Source: Rapana venosa (lineage: Eukaryota > Mollusca > Gastropoda > Neogastropoda > Muricidae). From it: a stretch of DNA of 64,000 bases. The notes beneath the pieces were generated by a model, which was not told the origin of the DNA, ran no database searches, and worked only from the letters and a program-made list of their open reading frames with translations. The stretch is taken from assembly GCA_028751875.1 (NCBI GenBank), contig CM054145.1:7370799-7434798 (forward strand), given 5' to 3'. Position numbers and translations under genes: made by a program. Positions 1-11,775 of this stretch are shown piece by piece (the first letter of the stretch is position 1; each line of letters opens with the position of its first letter).

Positions 1-221
1 ACACACACACACACCATATAAAACTGCCTGATAAGGTTGGGGGATTTTTGTTGCAAAGGCATCATTGTCAGATATCCTCTCTATGTTAACACTACCCCCC
101 CCACCCCCCCCCCACCCCCCCAAAAAATGTCTTCCCTCCTATCTTTGTCCTTTAAGACTCCTTTAATGTCCATCTCCCTTTTGGAGCTTCTTTTTGTTTA
201 TTTTTTGTTTTGTTTTTCGTT
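1..221. other. Window start: CA tail and pyrimidine-rich DNA
   Basis: (AC)n at 1-15, a C-rich run at 95-122 and T-rich sequence. Nothing else is recognised. Confidence 0.6.
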
Positions 222-510
222 CCTTGGCTAGAGCTCCGAGGTTCCCCAATGGTATCCCCGTATGCAACCGTTATTACCCATCATTAAGATAGCCGCATAC
301 AGACTTCGGGCATGATATACAAGACATCAGTGTGCATGCTTTTAACTGTCATCATCCATTTTTACGGGCATAAAAATGCCTACTCTTTTAAAACTCAAAA
401 CGGGTTTTAACAAGTGCACAAGATGTTCTGGGTGCGTTTGCACAGGGGGCCTCGGTTTATTGTCTCATCCGAAGGAGCCAGTTTCTTTTCAATTGGGTTG
501 TTTTTATAAA
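222..510 (-). repeat. SINE fragment: tail b plus body
   Basis: It begins with ggctagagctccgaggttcc (tail b on the minus strand), continues with agccgcata and the body motifs cctactctt and tctcatccgaagga, and lacks a head. Confidence 0.6.
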
Positions 511-671
511 CACTTACTCTATTAGTAGTAGTTGCTTATTGTTGTACTCAATTCGTGTACCAGAGCTGCGTTGCTCGGAACTAATAAAATTTTGTTTCAT
601 CAAACAAAACAGGCAGTTGCGGTGTACATGCCTTTTTTGTTCACAGCATCCACATTCATTTCTGGGGGGTT

Positions 672-1240
672 GTCCCGTTCACCAATGGTGAGGTTTATGC
701 GTGTGCAACTTCCCCCCTTCCCCCCCCCCCCCCCCCCTCCCTCCCCCGCCCCCGACTATTTACATAGCCGCATTCCGACTTCGGGGATGGTGTCTAAACA
801 CACCTGTGTGCAGCATGCTGTTTTTTGGGTGTGTTTTTTCTGTCATCCATTCCTACCAGCACACAATGGCCTACTCTTCCGAAAGGCGGAATAGGTTTTT
901 AATGTGTGCGTTAAAATGTTGGCACACGGGGCCTCGGTTTACATAGCCTCATCCGAAGGACTTTGACATTCAGTTCGATTTTTGTTCGTCAAAACTGGGA
1001 AGAAAGGCCTACTCTTCCGAAAGGTGGAATGGGTTTTTGATGCGTGCGTTAAGATGTTCTGTGTGCGTTCGCGCACAGGGTCTCGGTTTATATAGTCTCA
1101 TCTTAAGGACTTTGAAGCCAGTTCCACTTTTTTCATCAAAATTTGGGGGGGAGGGGGGGGGGGGCGAGGCTGGGAATGGAACCTAGAATCTCACGGTTTA
1201 CTTGTTGGCAGGCGAACGTTTTAACCACCTTTCTTATCCA
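672..1240 (-). repeat. SINE-B/tail b with an internally duplicated body
   Basis: Minus-strand order is head B (1240-1150, ggttaaaacg), body (1140-1003), a second head-end/body copy (1000-830) and tail b with a poly-C stretch (about 710-780). The body motif cctactcttccgaaagg appears twice, at 868-884 and 1006-1022. Confidence 0.6.
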
Positions 1241-1322
1241 TAATATCTATATTTGTTTATGGACGAAAATTTCAAAATGAACCAACCAAACAAGTACTCG
1301 AAAAATCCTTTACACAACGAAC

Positions 1323-1557
1323 CTGCACAAAGAAAGCTCCATTGACGCACGCTTTGAGGTCCGAGGCCTCTGAGATGAGGTTGAACTGCTCTTCTCGGCT
1401 GAGGGCTCCACGAAGCAGCCCTTGAGACTCCAGCAACTGCAGCTGCTCGGCTATGTCGGCCTTGGCCTTGCTCACTTGCTCCGGGTCAAGGTCGTACAAG
1501 GTCACCTTGAAGCCACCGCTGGCGAAGAGCATCGCATAGCTGCGTCCGATGAGTCCG
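1323..1557 (-). CDS. CRYL1: CRYL1 coding exon 2
   Basis: A 235-nt exon with acceptor tttctttag and donor gttcgt, ending in phase 0 after a Gln codon. The donor is weaker than usual. It encodes [11 protein letters not shown] onward through [10 protein letters not shown], which aligns with the vertebrate CRYL1 segment that precedes the conserved ECVPE block, expected in the next exon outside the window. Confidence 0.88.
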
Positions 1558-4500
1558 CTAAAGAAAAAAGAGTTAACACATGGATGTGGAGTGATGTGAG
1601 ATCTAGTGGGCAAGAAGGAAGGTGGCAGGATGGTTAAGATGTTTCACCTGCCTAACAAGCAAACCCTGAGGTTCCGGGTTCGATTCCCCAGCCATGCCCT
1701 TTCTTACCAGTTTGACGAGAAAGTCGAACCGAGTATCGAAGTCCTTGGAATGAGACTACGAAACGAGTCCCTGTGAGCGAATGCGCGCAGAACATCTAGC
1801 ACACACTTTAAGAACCCGTTCTGGCTGTTGGAAGAGTAGGCTATTTCCTACCCAAGTAGATGACAACATTTAAAAAAGTTTAGACATCCCTGAAGTCGGA
1901 ATGCGGCTACCTATACGGGAGGAGGGGGACAGTTGCACACACAAAAATCTCGCCATTGGGGAACTTCGACCCTCTGTATTGGATTGGGGTAGTTCAGTGT
2001 AGCCAGAGTGAAACATTAAAAACAGATCTAGCATCAGCTTAACTCTGCCATTGCCGGTCCCAAGCCCGGATGAGAAAGGAGGAGGGTTGGGCGTGGGGCT
2101 AGCAACCCCACCCCATAAAAACAAGTTTGCTACAGAAACGCCAACAACAGACCAAGAGACTACTGCCCTGGGAGAGGAAGGGTCCTCGCCAAGAGGATGT
2201 ATGACGCCATGTGGTGAAAGCCGTGAGTCTACGGAAGCCACAAGGCCGACCCCCTTTTATCGACCAGGACCATCAACGTCGGAACATGGAATGTGAGGAC
2301 GTGTATGAGACGGAAAAACAACACAGCACAGAGATGAAAGCTACAACCTCAATTGCTTGGCATCAGTGAGACCCATTGGACACAGTCAGGACAAAGGAGA
2401 CTGTCACTGGAGAGATGCGCTTATTCTGACCACGAAGAAGACACGCTCCACCACAGAAGGCGTAGCGCTCATGTTGTCAAGACCTGCGCAGCAAGCCCTG
2501 ATAGAGATGGAAGCACACGGATCAAGAATCATCGCGGCATCCTTCAGGACTAAGAAGAAGAAGAAGATCAGAATGAACATCATCCAGTGTTATGCGCCAA
2601 CTAATGACGGCGATGAAGAAGCCAAAGATCAATTCTACGACAGACTGCAGAACGTCATTGCCAAGTACCCAGAAAAAGATATAAACATCCTCCATGGGTG
2701 ATTCAATGCCAAGATCGGACAAGACAACACGGGATGCGAGGAAGTGATGGAAGACACGGATTAGGAGAGAATGAATGAAATGGCGAGAGATTGCAGACTT
2801 CTGTGCTATCAACAATCTGGTAATCGGTGGCACATTTTCCCCATAGAAGAGTAATAAGGCCACCTGGGTATCACCAAATCATTGATGAGAACCAGATCGA
2901 CCATATCTGCATGGCCAAAAAATTCAGGAGATCTCTACAGGATGTAAGGGTGAAAAGAGGAGCAGACGTTGCATCGACCACCACCTTTTGGTAGCCAGGC
3001 GAAGCTAAAGCTGAAGAAGAACTGGATGAAAGTAACAACAAAGAGGCAGAAGTACAACACCAGTCTGCTGAAAGACTCAAGATAAATGAAGAATTCAAGC
3101 TGTCCCTCACCAACAAGTACAAGTACTACAAGAACTGCTTGAAGAAGAGACTGACATCGAGAGCCAGTGGAAGAAAGTGAAACAGACACTGACGTCAACT
3201 TGTCAGGAAGTAGTGGCCCCAAGAGACACCAACAGAAGGAATGGATATCGGCAGTCACAATGGGCAAGATTGAAAAGAGAAAGCAGAAGAAAGCAGCATA
3301 AACAACAGCGGACAAGAGCAGCAAAGCCAAGCACAAGCACTTCACAGAAGCAACAAGAAGTCAAGAGGAGCGCAAGAACAGACAAGCGCAAGTACATGAC
3401 AGCCTGGCAGAGGAAGCCGAGGAAGCAGCAGCCAGTAACAACATGAAGCTGCTGTATGATACCACTAAGAAACTCTCAGGGAAGTACAGCAGGCCTGAGC
3501 GACCAGTCAAAGACAAGAAAGGAAACACCATCCTGGGAACAGAGGGGCAACTGAACAGATGGAACTCCTGAACAGACCCGTCCCTTCAAACCCCCCGGAC
3601 ATCGACCCTGCTGATACAGACCTAGACATCAACTGTGAGCAACCAGCCAGGGAGATCAGAAAAGCCATCAAAATGCTGAGAAATGGCAACGCAGCAGGAC
3701 CGGACAACATCCCAGCAGAACCACTCAAGGCAGACCTGGAGACCACGGTAGAGATGCTGTACCCTCTATTTGGGAAGAGGAGGAAGTACCATCAGACTGG
3801 AAGGAGGGCTACCTCATCAAGCTACCCAAGAAAGGAGACCTCAGTAACTGTGCCAACTATAGAGGGATAATGCTTCTGTCGGTGCCAGGAAAAGTCTTTA
3901 TCAGGATCCTCCTCGAGAGAATGAAAAATGCAGTCGACCCTCTCCTCCGAGACCAGCAGGCCGGCTTCCGCCAGAACAGATCATGCATAGATCAGATTGC
4001 CACCTTGCGCATCATCGTTGAACAATCTTTAGAGTATAACTCATCTTTATACATCAACTTTGTTGATTATGAGAAAGCATTCGACACTGTGGACCGCAAC
4101 ACCCTCTGGAAATTGCTTCGCCACCATGGAGTGCCAACCAAACTGGTCAACTTGATCAAGAACTCCTATGAAAGAATGACCACCCGGGTGGTCCATGGAG
4201 GACAACTCACAAACAGCTTTGAGGTGAAGACCGGAGTCAGACAAGGCTGTCTCCTGTCACCTTTCCTCTTCCTCCTGGCGATCGATTGGACCATGAAGAC
4301 TTCAACGGCATACAGAAGAATGGAATCCAGTGGACACTGTGGGACCAGCTGGATGATCTCGACTTTGCAGACGACCTGGCCCTGTTTCCCACAGCGCCAA
4401 CAGATGCAGGACAAGACTACAGAACTAGCAGCCACCTCATTACAAGTTGGTCTCAAGATCCATGAAGGCAAAACCAAGATTCTCAAGATCAACGCAGTGA

Positions 4501-7153
4501 GTGAGGACCCAGTCACACTAAATGGGAAGGAGCTGGAAGAAGTGGAGACATTCACGTACCTGGGTAGCATCATTAACATGCAGGGCGGCACAGACGCAGA
4601 CGTCAGAGCAAGAATTGGCAAGGCGAGGGCAGCGTACTTGCAGCTGAAGAAGATCTGAAACTCCAAGGTGGTGTCGACCCGCACAAAGATCAGGCTGTTC
4701 AACTCCAACGTCGTCAGTCCTACTATATGGAGCGGAGACATGGAGGACAACAAAGACCACCATCAAGAAAGTGCAGACCTTCATCAACAGCTGCCTGAGA
4801 CGAATCCTCCAGATCCACTGGCCCGACACCATCAGCAACGCAGACCTGTGGCAACGTACCAACCAGCTGCCAGCCGAAAATGAAATCCGCGCAGGAGATG
4901 GGGATGGATTGGGCACAACCCTGAGAAAGCCAGCCAGCAACATCACAAGGCAGGCACTATCATGGAACCCCCAGGGAAAACGAAAAAGAGGAAGGCCAAG
5001 AAACACCTGGCGACGCGACCTTGAGGCAGAAACCAGGAAGATGGGATAAACCTGGAGACAGCTGGAGAGAATAGCCCAGGACAGAGGACACTGGCGGACT
5101 GTTGTCGGCGGCCTATGCTCCAGGGGGAATGATGGGCCTAAGTAAGTAAGTAAGCTAGCATCAGCTTCAAATTTGGCCAGCCCTCTTGGCCAAACTGAGA
5201 TGTATCCCACATTGTCCCAACAAGTAGCCTACACAGCCTGTCTATCCCATTTGAAAGAATAATCACCCCGAAGTCCGAATACGGCTACCTTCATCGTGTG
5301 TTAAACGGTTGTGTATGCAAAACCTCACCAATAGTGAACCACATGCCTATCCGCTCCGAAATAAGAAATCCCCCGAAGTTAGAATGCGGCTACCAGTATC
5401 TCCATGATGGGCAAAAACGGTTGCGTTTGCAAAATCTCACTATTGGTGAACCTCAGAGCTCTGTCAGATGAACAACCCCCCTCCAAAAATAAATACATAA
5501 ATAATCGTTGTTTAGTTTTCATTTTATATGTGCTGCCAGCCCATTTTCTTCTCTCTGAGAGTAAGCAGGTTTTGTTTGGGTTTTGGTTTTTTTAGACCAT
5601 AGAAAATGCTGTCACAGACGCTCGGGCCTTTTGCTGCAGCCAGTTCTTTCATGGGCACAGCTATGCCTTTGGTCTGCATGTTAAAGTGACTCATGATCGT
5701 CTACCAAAAAGGTTTGTACTCCGATAAATCTACACTCAAGTGTCCTGACATAGTCGTAAGAAAAAAAAATCAAATTTTTGCTTGGGGGGGGGGGGGGGGG
5801 GCGGATTTGAACCTAGAACCTCTCATTTTCTAGATGGATGTGTATTCGATAATGGGCAAGACACAACCCAATACAGTAGTAGTCTGCATACAGACATGTA
5901 TGAATAGTAGTCTGCATGTGTGGCACACAAGTCAACACCCCCTCCACACACACACACACACCACACCAGACTCTCTCTCTCCTCTCTCTCTTTTCCTTTT
6001 CTCTCTTCTCTCCTATCTCCCCTCTCTCTCTCTCTCCAAAATTAAGTTTCCTGCATATGGTGAGTGCAGGTTACTTTTTAAGTCTTACAAGATGCTTATG
6101 ATCTAGATGTCAAGGGGAAAGCACCTGGGCTTCACAAATACGTACCTGTTTATGTGAACTTGGCTTTGGGTTTGTTGGCTAAATCAAGGTGTCCGAAATT
6201 GTAGAGAGTTTATCAAGGTTTTCAGGCAAAGACTGATTGACTGCCGTTGGCAGCAGTGGAGTGGTCATATACAAAACAGTGAAAGATTTCAAATGTACAA
6301 TTTATAGGTTCACACGATGTCAAACCTTATCCAAAGCTTGATATGGACATATATTTGAAAAGAATTATGTCTAAGTTTAGACTTGGTGTATCATAATAAT
6401 AATAATAATAATAATGTATGGAATTTATATAGCGCTGAATCTTGTAAAGCTACAAATCAAAGCGCTTTTTTTATGCGTGTGTATGCGGTTTTTTAATTTT
6501 GTCATCTGTTCCCACCGGCACACAATGGCCTACTCTTTCGAACAGCGGAACAGGATTTAACGTGTGCGCAAGATGTTCTGCATGCGTTCGCACACGGGGC
6601 CTCGGTTTATAGTCTCATCCGTATCAGACATCAATGTTAATAAATTTAGATATATAGAACATTATGATGATGACCTCGGGTTGCTATGCCCGTTATGTAT
6701 AAGCAAATAGTGGAAGATGAAGTTCATTTTGTGCTGTGCTGTCCAGTATCAGAAGATGTAAGACAGAATTACATTCAGGTAAAGTATAGTAGACAGCCTA
6801 ATTTATTTAGATTCTGTCTACTCATGGCATCTAGTCACCCTGAGATTGTGCGCAGCCTTGCTTTATATTTGTGTAAAGCCTATAGAATAAGAGATATCTT
6901 GGTTTCTTAAGTCATATTTTTTTAACTGATTTTTTTATTGTGGTAGTTGTGGGTATACATTAACACTTTGGTTTTTTTGTGTTACTTATTTTCTCACTAA
7001 AATACTAAGCAGTTTGGCACCCCCCCCTTCATGTATGGGCCAATGGCCTTTTTGTGAATAAATCTTTGAGTTCGAGTTCGAGTTCTCTCCAACAGAAAAC
7101 ACACACACTTACCTTCCAGGCACGGCAATTTTCTTACTGTTGGCTTCAGCCAT
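1323..7153 (-). CDS. CRYL1: CRYL1 (lambda-crystallin / L-gulonate 3-dehydrogenase), 5' part: coding exons 1-2
   Basis: Two minus-strand exons, 7113-7153 and 1323-1557, join in frame and give the first 92 residues of a lambda-crystallin homologue. The family is a cytosolic NAD-dependent 3-hydroxyacyl-CoA-dehydrogenase-like enzyme that oxidises L-gulonate in the uronate pathway. The splice junction rebuilds the N-terminal Rossmann motif GSGLIG (residues 13-18), followed by [18 protein letters not shown], whose Asp ends the second beta strand. The downstream block on loss of glutamine-rich charge ([10 protein letters not shown]) matches the family. Full-length family members are about 320 residues, so the remaining exons lie left of this window. 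Residue 12 is Pro, where the family usually has a hydrophobic residue just before GSG. The start ATG at 7153 has a favourable context (A at -3, G at +4). The 5.6-kb intron carries a full-length dead LINE and several SINEs. The family assignment is from memory of vertebrate CRYL1 and is strong. Confidence 0.9.
1604..1985 (+). repeat. SINE-B with tail b
   Basis: Head ggtggcaggatggttaagat, B-box-like gggttcgattcc, body motifs gaatgagacta and gcagaacatct, then tail b (gaagtcggaatgcggctacc). It starts about 45 bp upstream (minus-sense) of the CRYL1 exon 2 acceptor. Confidence 0.75.
2028..2040 (+). repeat. Left target-site duplication of LINE-1
   Basis: ctagcatcagctt, identical to 5155-5167. It defines the exact 5' end of the element at 2041. 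Confidence 0.9.
2041..5154 (+). mobile_element. Full-length, inactivated RTE-like LINE (LINE-1 of this window)
   Basis: A non-LTR retrotransposon flanked by identical 13-bp TSDs (ctagcatcagctt) at 2028-2040 and 5155-5167, ending in a (TAAG)n tail. It encodes an apurinic-type endonuclease (about 2268-3060: remnants of [23 protein letters not shown] with a stop, QIDHICM), then reverse transcriptase (3560-4640: [33 protein letters not shown]). The catalytic FADD lies out of frame near 4363-4374. The C-terminal basic block [11 protein letters not shown] is near 4980. Several stops and frameshifts make it dead. It sits in CRYL1 intron 1. Confidence 0.9.
5155..5167 (+). repeat. Right target-site duplication of LINE-1
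   Basis: ctagcatcagctt directly after the (TAAG)n tail, identical to 2028-2040. Confidence 0.9.
5255..5475 (+). repeat. Two tandem tail b segments
   Basis: gaagtccgaatacggctacc and gaagttagaatgcggctacc each open a tail b unit. The second ends at ctcagagctctg. They lie just beyond LINE-1. Confidence 0.6.
5476..6089. other. CRYL1 intron 1, unassigned
   Basis: Poly-G at 5784-5802, (CA)n and (CT)n at 5945-6035. No gene or clear repeat family. Confidence 0.5.
6090..7082 (+). mobile_element. LINE 3'-end relic with (GAGTTC)n tail, split by a SINE
   Basis: Frames around 6225-6390 ([20 protein letters not shown], then [12 protein letters not shown]) and 6640-6910 ([31 protein letters not shown]) together match the C-terminal, zinc-binding end of a non-LTR retrotransposon. 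Element F plus a SINE body (6391-6620) interrupt it. The 3' UTR ends catgtatgggccaatggcc, then a gagttc repeat. It lies in CRYL1 intron 1, right next to exon 1. Confidence 0.65.
6391..6620 (-). repeat. Element F next to a SINE body, inside a LINE relic
   Basis: An (AAT)n run and aatttatatagcgctgaatc (6391-6465) are followed by the minus-strand SINE body cctactctttcg to ctcatccg (6466-6620). Confidence 0.6.
7113..7153 (-). CDS. CRYL1: CRYL1 coding exon 1
   Basis: This 41-nt coding part encodes [13 protein letters not shown] plus two bases of the next codon. It ends at a strong donor (gtaagt on the minus strand). The codon completed by exon 2 gives Ser of the GSG dinucleotide-binding motif. 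Confidence 0.85.
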
Positions 7154-7484
7154 AATTTCGGCCACGTATCAATATTTGTCCAATCGTCCAACAAACTGAC
7201 AACAATTGCTTTCCACAGAAGCTTCGCCTTAGATCACAATTCACAAGAAATTAAGAGTTCGAGGCTGCAGTGAGACCTTAACACCTCTCCCCCAGCAAAC
7301 GTAACAGCGTAGATCTAACTAGCGACTAGTTTAGATCAGTGCAGTGTGGTTCAGTCGGTACTAGCGAACCTAAACACGGGACAGTACTCCATGGTTTATC
7401 AGTTACGGTTCAGTTTAGAAAAAGTATGTCTGCTATCATCCTGATAACGTCTTGGCAAGTCATGATAGCGTGTTAATATATAGA
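7154..7484. promoter_or_regulatory. CRYL1 5' flank
   Basis: The upstream side of the CRYL1 start. A minus-strand ATTGG (inverted CCAAT) lies at about 7180, with no TATA box at a convincing distance. The promoter location is inferred only from position. Confidence 0.3.
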
Positions 7485-7518
7485 TAATTATATATATATA
7501 TATATATGTGTGTGTGTG

Positions 7519-7549
<31 letters not shown>

Positions 7550-7978
7550 GTTTGTTGTGGTAAGTTTTCAAGCCCATTCACAAGGGGACAGTGGGGAGGG
7601 GACTGGGAAGAAGCATGTATTCAACTAATAAGAGAAAAACAATTCACAACAGCCCAGATAATCATCATGACATGGATGAGAGAGGCTTTGACCAGTTTAT
7701 TGTCATTGCCCAATGTAGCCTATTGACAAGAGGGATTGCATACGACTTTTCTTTTGTAATAAGGTCTACAAGAGAAATTACAGGATGCACTTAACGTAAC
7801 TGAAAAGAAAAGAGCTCCTTAAAAATGGATAGGACTGTTAAGCTCTGGCCTAAACTCTCAGCTACAGACTGAACACAAAGTAATGTCAAGGATAAACAAC
7901 AAGAAGCAATGAACAACTAAAATAATAACAGGAACATTCTAAAATGTTACAATATACCATACGATCAATTTCTATGTG

Positions 7979-8015
<37 letters not shown>

Positions 8016-8232
8016 CTGGAGATTATAGCATATACATGTGTCTTTAGGTGAGTCACAAAATATTAAATTGGTGTTTAGCTATGGTTTGGTTGTCATAGTT
8101 TCTGTGCTTCAGCAATAAACTTTGCAACAGATGTTATCACAATATCATCATCTGATGATAAGACAGAAAAAATATCTTGCCTTCCGTCAGCTTCTAAATT
8201 GAAAAGACGATATGTGGAAACATATGCTTGAC

Positions 8233-8298
<66 letters not shown>

Positions 8299-10669
8299 AT
8301 TTTATTCTTTTATATGGAGGTTAATGGAATAAGAGAGAGTTGGTGGTTCAATGCTGTTGCTGTGAGTCTTCACAAGCTGTTACACAGGATAGGGCACAAA
8401 GTGAAATAATTAATGGAGAAGACCTACAGTGTGGTTGATAACCCTCTGTTATGTGTGGGTTTGCTGTCTACAGGTATATTAGTTTTGTATATGCTGCCTC
8501 TGTCTGTCTACTTGTGGTGGGAGGTTGTGTGTGTGCACATGTGTGTGTGTATGTGTACAAGTGTGTGTGTGTTCTTCAGTTTAAGGTCCTTCCACCCAAA
8601 ACTGATATCAGACAGCCAACCAATGCACCACCCCATTGTGTGTGTGTAGGTTTAACATGTTTCGGGGTTGTTGCCTTTTTGTGTGTGTGTTGAGATTTTT
8701 TGTTTTTTTTTATTTCAGTAGCTGTTAGTGTCTGACTGTGAATGTGTTTTGCATTTGGTTTGAATAAGGTTTATTCATTAATAAGCATGGGACAAGCATA
8801 CTATGATGACCATAATCAGCATAGCAACAAAAGCGTTTGTGTGTCACAGCTGTATTTTACTCAGTATTCTTATCATCAACCATTGATTTGATCTGTAACC
8901 CCATTCCTGTATGGGCCAACGACCTCTTCAGCATATATGAATCTTGTCAGAGAACTCTCTCTCTCTCCCGTGTATGCTAGTAGCTGTTGTGGTGGTTGTA
9001 GTTTTGTTTTCTCTCCTATTATTAAATTGGAAAGGTTTTGTGAAGATGTTGAATCGATATTGTTTGGTGTTTTTCCCCATATTAATGCTCTCTCTCTCTC
9101 TCTCTCTCTCTGTCTGTCCCTCTCTGTCTCTGAGCTTCCTGTTACCTCCTCTCTACTTGTTCTATTTAGTTTCATCTCCTTTCTTCTTATTTCTCATGGC
9201 AACGGCTGGATGAAAAGAATGTGAATGTGGACCTCTACACAAAGGGATCAATTATCTCTCTCTCATGGAGAGGACCCACCCCCCACCATCCTTCAGCAGC
9301 CTTACAGCATTGACACACCTTACACACTTCTGCCGTCAGCGCCTGGGCTTTATCACAGCTCTTGATTAAACCATTGACGCTGGGGGCAACAGCAAAGTGA
9401 GAGGCTGTATGACCAGTGGCTTTCTTTCCCACTCATGGAATTCCAGTTTACAGCTTGGTCTTTAGTGATCGACTATGACTCTCTGACTAGGAGGCTTGAC
9501 TTGCACAGTCCTTATGTGCTGCAGCCCTGGGGGCTAGTTGGCCTTTGGAGAACATCTCCAAATCTGACTGTCCTTATGCCCACTTGGCCGAGAGAGTGGG
9601 GATGTACAGTGGGCGAGGCATCTCCACTATAATCAAATTTCTGCCCAATTTCCGAAACAGTAGCTGCCTCCTCTGCTGTTTTGGAGGTCATTGTCAAACA
9701 CAACGGACAAAAATACTGTTGTCTATTGTTAGTTAACATGGGGAAGTGCCTGCCTTTTGCTGTCGAATAGACCCTAAGTTGCCAAGTCATCTTACACATA
9801 AAATGTGCTGACATGGTTTCCTTGTAAAGTGTCTAGTATCACCGTTGGTTTTACACATGAGATAAATTGTCAATACAAAAACACTTTCATCAGTGAGTTA
9901 TTTGAGGTCCTGCTGGATAACAGCAATAAATTTTGTTCATTGTTTGTCACCCTGTTTAAACTTATAATAATCATAGTTTACAATGTACTGGTGTTTGTTG
10001 CAGCTGTTAAACCACCATATGGAATCCATGTCATGATGATTATTTGGGCAGTTGTGAATTGTTTTTACTCATTGGTTAAATATGTGTCTGTGCCCAGTCC
10101 TCTTCCCATTCTTCTCTTGTGAATGGGCTTGTAAGCTTAACAACAGTAAACCATTGTCATTGTCATTCTCTCTGTCTGTCTCCATCTGTCTCTCTCTATA
10201 TCTCTGTCTCTCTCCCCTGCGCCAACAACATCATGACAAAGATGAGGACCCAACACTTGCAGTGATGTGTTATTTAGAGAGAAAGGCATGTTGATGATTG
10301 GGGGAAGGGGGGAGGGAGGGGATTGGCATAAACAAACTTTTGATAAGTTTTGAAGGCAATGTGCTTGGCTTTTGCCTCTCCCTTTCTTTGTCTGTCACCT
10401 CTCCTCTGTCTGTCTCCTCTTCTCCTTTGTCTGTCTCCTCTTCTCCTCTCCTCTGTGACCTCTCCTATGTCCGTCTCTTCTCTTCTGCCTGTCTCTTCCT
10501 CCCCTCTACCTGTCTGTCTCTTCTCCTCTCCTCTGTCTCCTCTCTTCTGCCTGTCTCCTCTTCTCCTCTGTCCATCTCCTGTCCCTGTTGATTTGACTGG
10601 GTGGTTTCTTAGGGAAGTATAGCATACCAGTGTTAGTTGACCCGCCATGTTCCCATCATTTGAGCCAGC
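7485..10669. other. Intergenic, microsatellites and unassigned DNA
   Basis: (TA)n at 7486-7506 and 7984-8013, (GA)n at 7519-7547 and 8230-8292, GT-rich at 8525-8575, (CT)n at 9090-9130, and pyrimidine-rich CTCCTCTGTCTGTCT words at 10150-10580. The block at 8905-8945 shares tgtatgggccaacgacctct with LINE 3' ends. No gene seen. Confidence 0.5.
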
Positions 10670-10960
10670 TCTCAGTTGTTTTAAGGAACCTGGCTTGGGT
10701 TGTATCTCATTCTAGGTGTAGTTTTCCCACAAGGCGGTGCCCGTTCTGGGTTGACCCTTATGATTGGCCAGGGCGTTGTTACAAGGAACAACAGTAGAGT
10801 TGGGTGGTTTTCTACCTCGTTTTAATCTGTATAATATATAGTTGCATGGTTATTCTGAGATTTAATATTTTACAAGGTGACAGCCCCGATATGGCCTCTG
10901 TGGTCGGCTGGGCTGTAAACAACAGGGTTGGATTAGATTGGATTGGATTGGCCCTCAGTT
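10670..10960 (+). repeat. 3' UTR copy of the (GGATT)n-tailed LINE
   Basis: It shares gattggccagggcgttgtt, ggtgacagccccgat and cctctgtggtcggc with the relic at 35950-36490, and ends in tandem ggatt units (10926-10950). Confidence 0.65.
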
Positions 10961-11167
10961 GCAATACAACAGGCATGTTGTCCGCCCTCTCCAGTGACTT
11001 TTCGCCTGTTTTCTTGAAGCAGTACACCGAGATCTAGTGTTATTTTCAGTGTTGTCCGTAACTCGACAACTGCTGCGATGCTGGTTTAATTAATTGTTGG
11101 TGATATAAACACAAAATACACACAGCCAAAAAAACAAAAAACAAAATTCCTGCCTGTATGAGAGAGA

Positions 11168-11373
11168 GAGATTCTTTTATTTCGAGGATAATGGAATAAG
11201 CACTTATGTGCTTTTTACATCCCGTCCCCGTGTGCATGCAGTTTTGTACATTTTGTCATCCGTTCCCACCGACACACAATGGCCTACTCTTCCGAAAAAC
11301 GGAACGGGTTTTAACGTATGCTTAAGATGTTCTGCATGCGTTCCCACACGGGACCTCGGTTTATAGTCTCTTT
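11168..11373 (-). repeat. SINE body with tail a
   Basis: tcttttatttcgaggataat (tail a, minus sense), cctactcttccgaaa and cctcggtttatagtctc. It is truncated at a (GA)n run. Confidence 0.7.
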
Positions 11374-11403
<30 letters not shown>

Positions 11404-11409
<6 letters not shown>

Positions 11410-11475
11410 AACCCAACCCAATCCAATCCAGTCCAATCTTGTTTATAGCCCTGCTGACCACAGAGGCCAGAGGCC
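11404..11475 (-). repeat. Short end of the (GGATT)n-tailed LINE
   Basis: Reverse complement of the same 3' end: aatccaatcca units, then gaccacagaggcc. Related fragments lie at 28545-28625 (minus), 49225-49325 (plus) and 52945-53030 (plus). Confidence 0.55.
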
Positions 11476-11764
11476 GCAGAAGACAGAGATAAGGCGCAAG
11501 ACAGAGAGCTGTACAGAAAACAAAACTGTTTTATTGACACGAAAATAACACCATAACTTTTCTTTTCACATACATTAAGTCAAGGAAAAGGACTCAGTAT
11601 GAATCAGTATCGCCTGTATAGTAAGCACACATTAGTATGCTCCAGATAACTGCCTACAGGTCAAGGTAAAATAGACCACTACACATATTCAACCTCAAAG
11701 TTCACGTACTGTTATTCTACTGTAGACCCCTTGGCAAGTCTATCTAATCAATTTACCTTCACCC

Positions 11765-11775
11765 TCTAAGTGGAA
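11765..11775 (+). repeat. Left target-site duplication of LINE-2
   Basis: tctaagtggaa, repeated at 13877-13887. Confidence 0.75.

Noticed and set aside
532..946. Proline-rich frames at the left end
   Set aside because: They translate a poly-C run inside a SINE tail.
1625..1690. tRNA gene-like sequence (head of SINE-B)
   Set aside because: It does not fold as a complete tRNA by eye, occurs in many diverged copies and is always followed by the SINE body.
9512..9814. 100-codon minus-strand frame with several Cys residues
   Set aside because: No recognisable domain and no splice support; composition is not distinguishable from chance.
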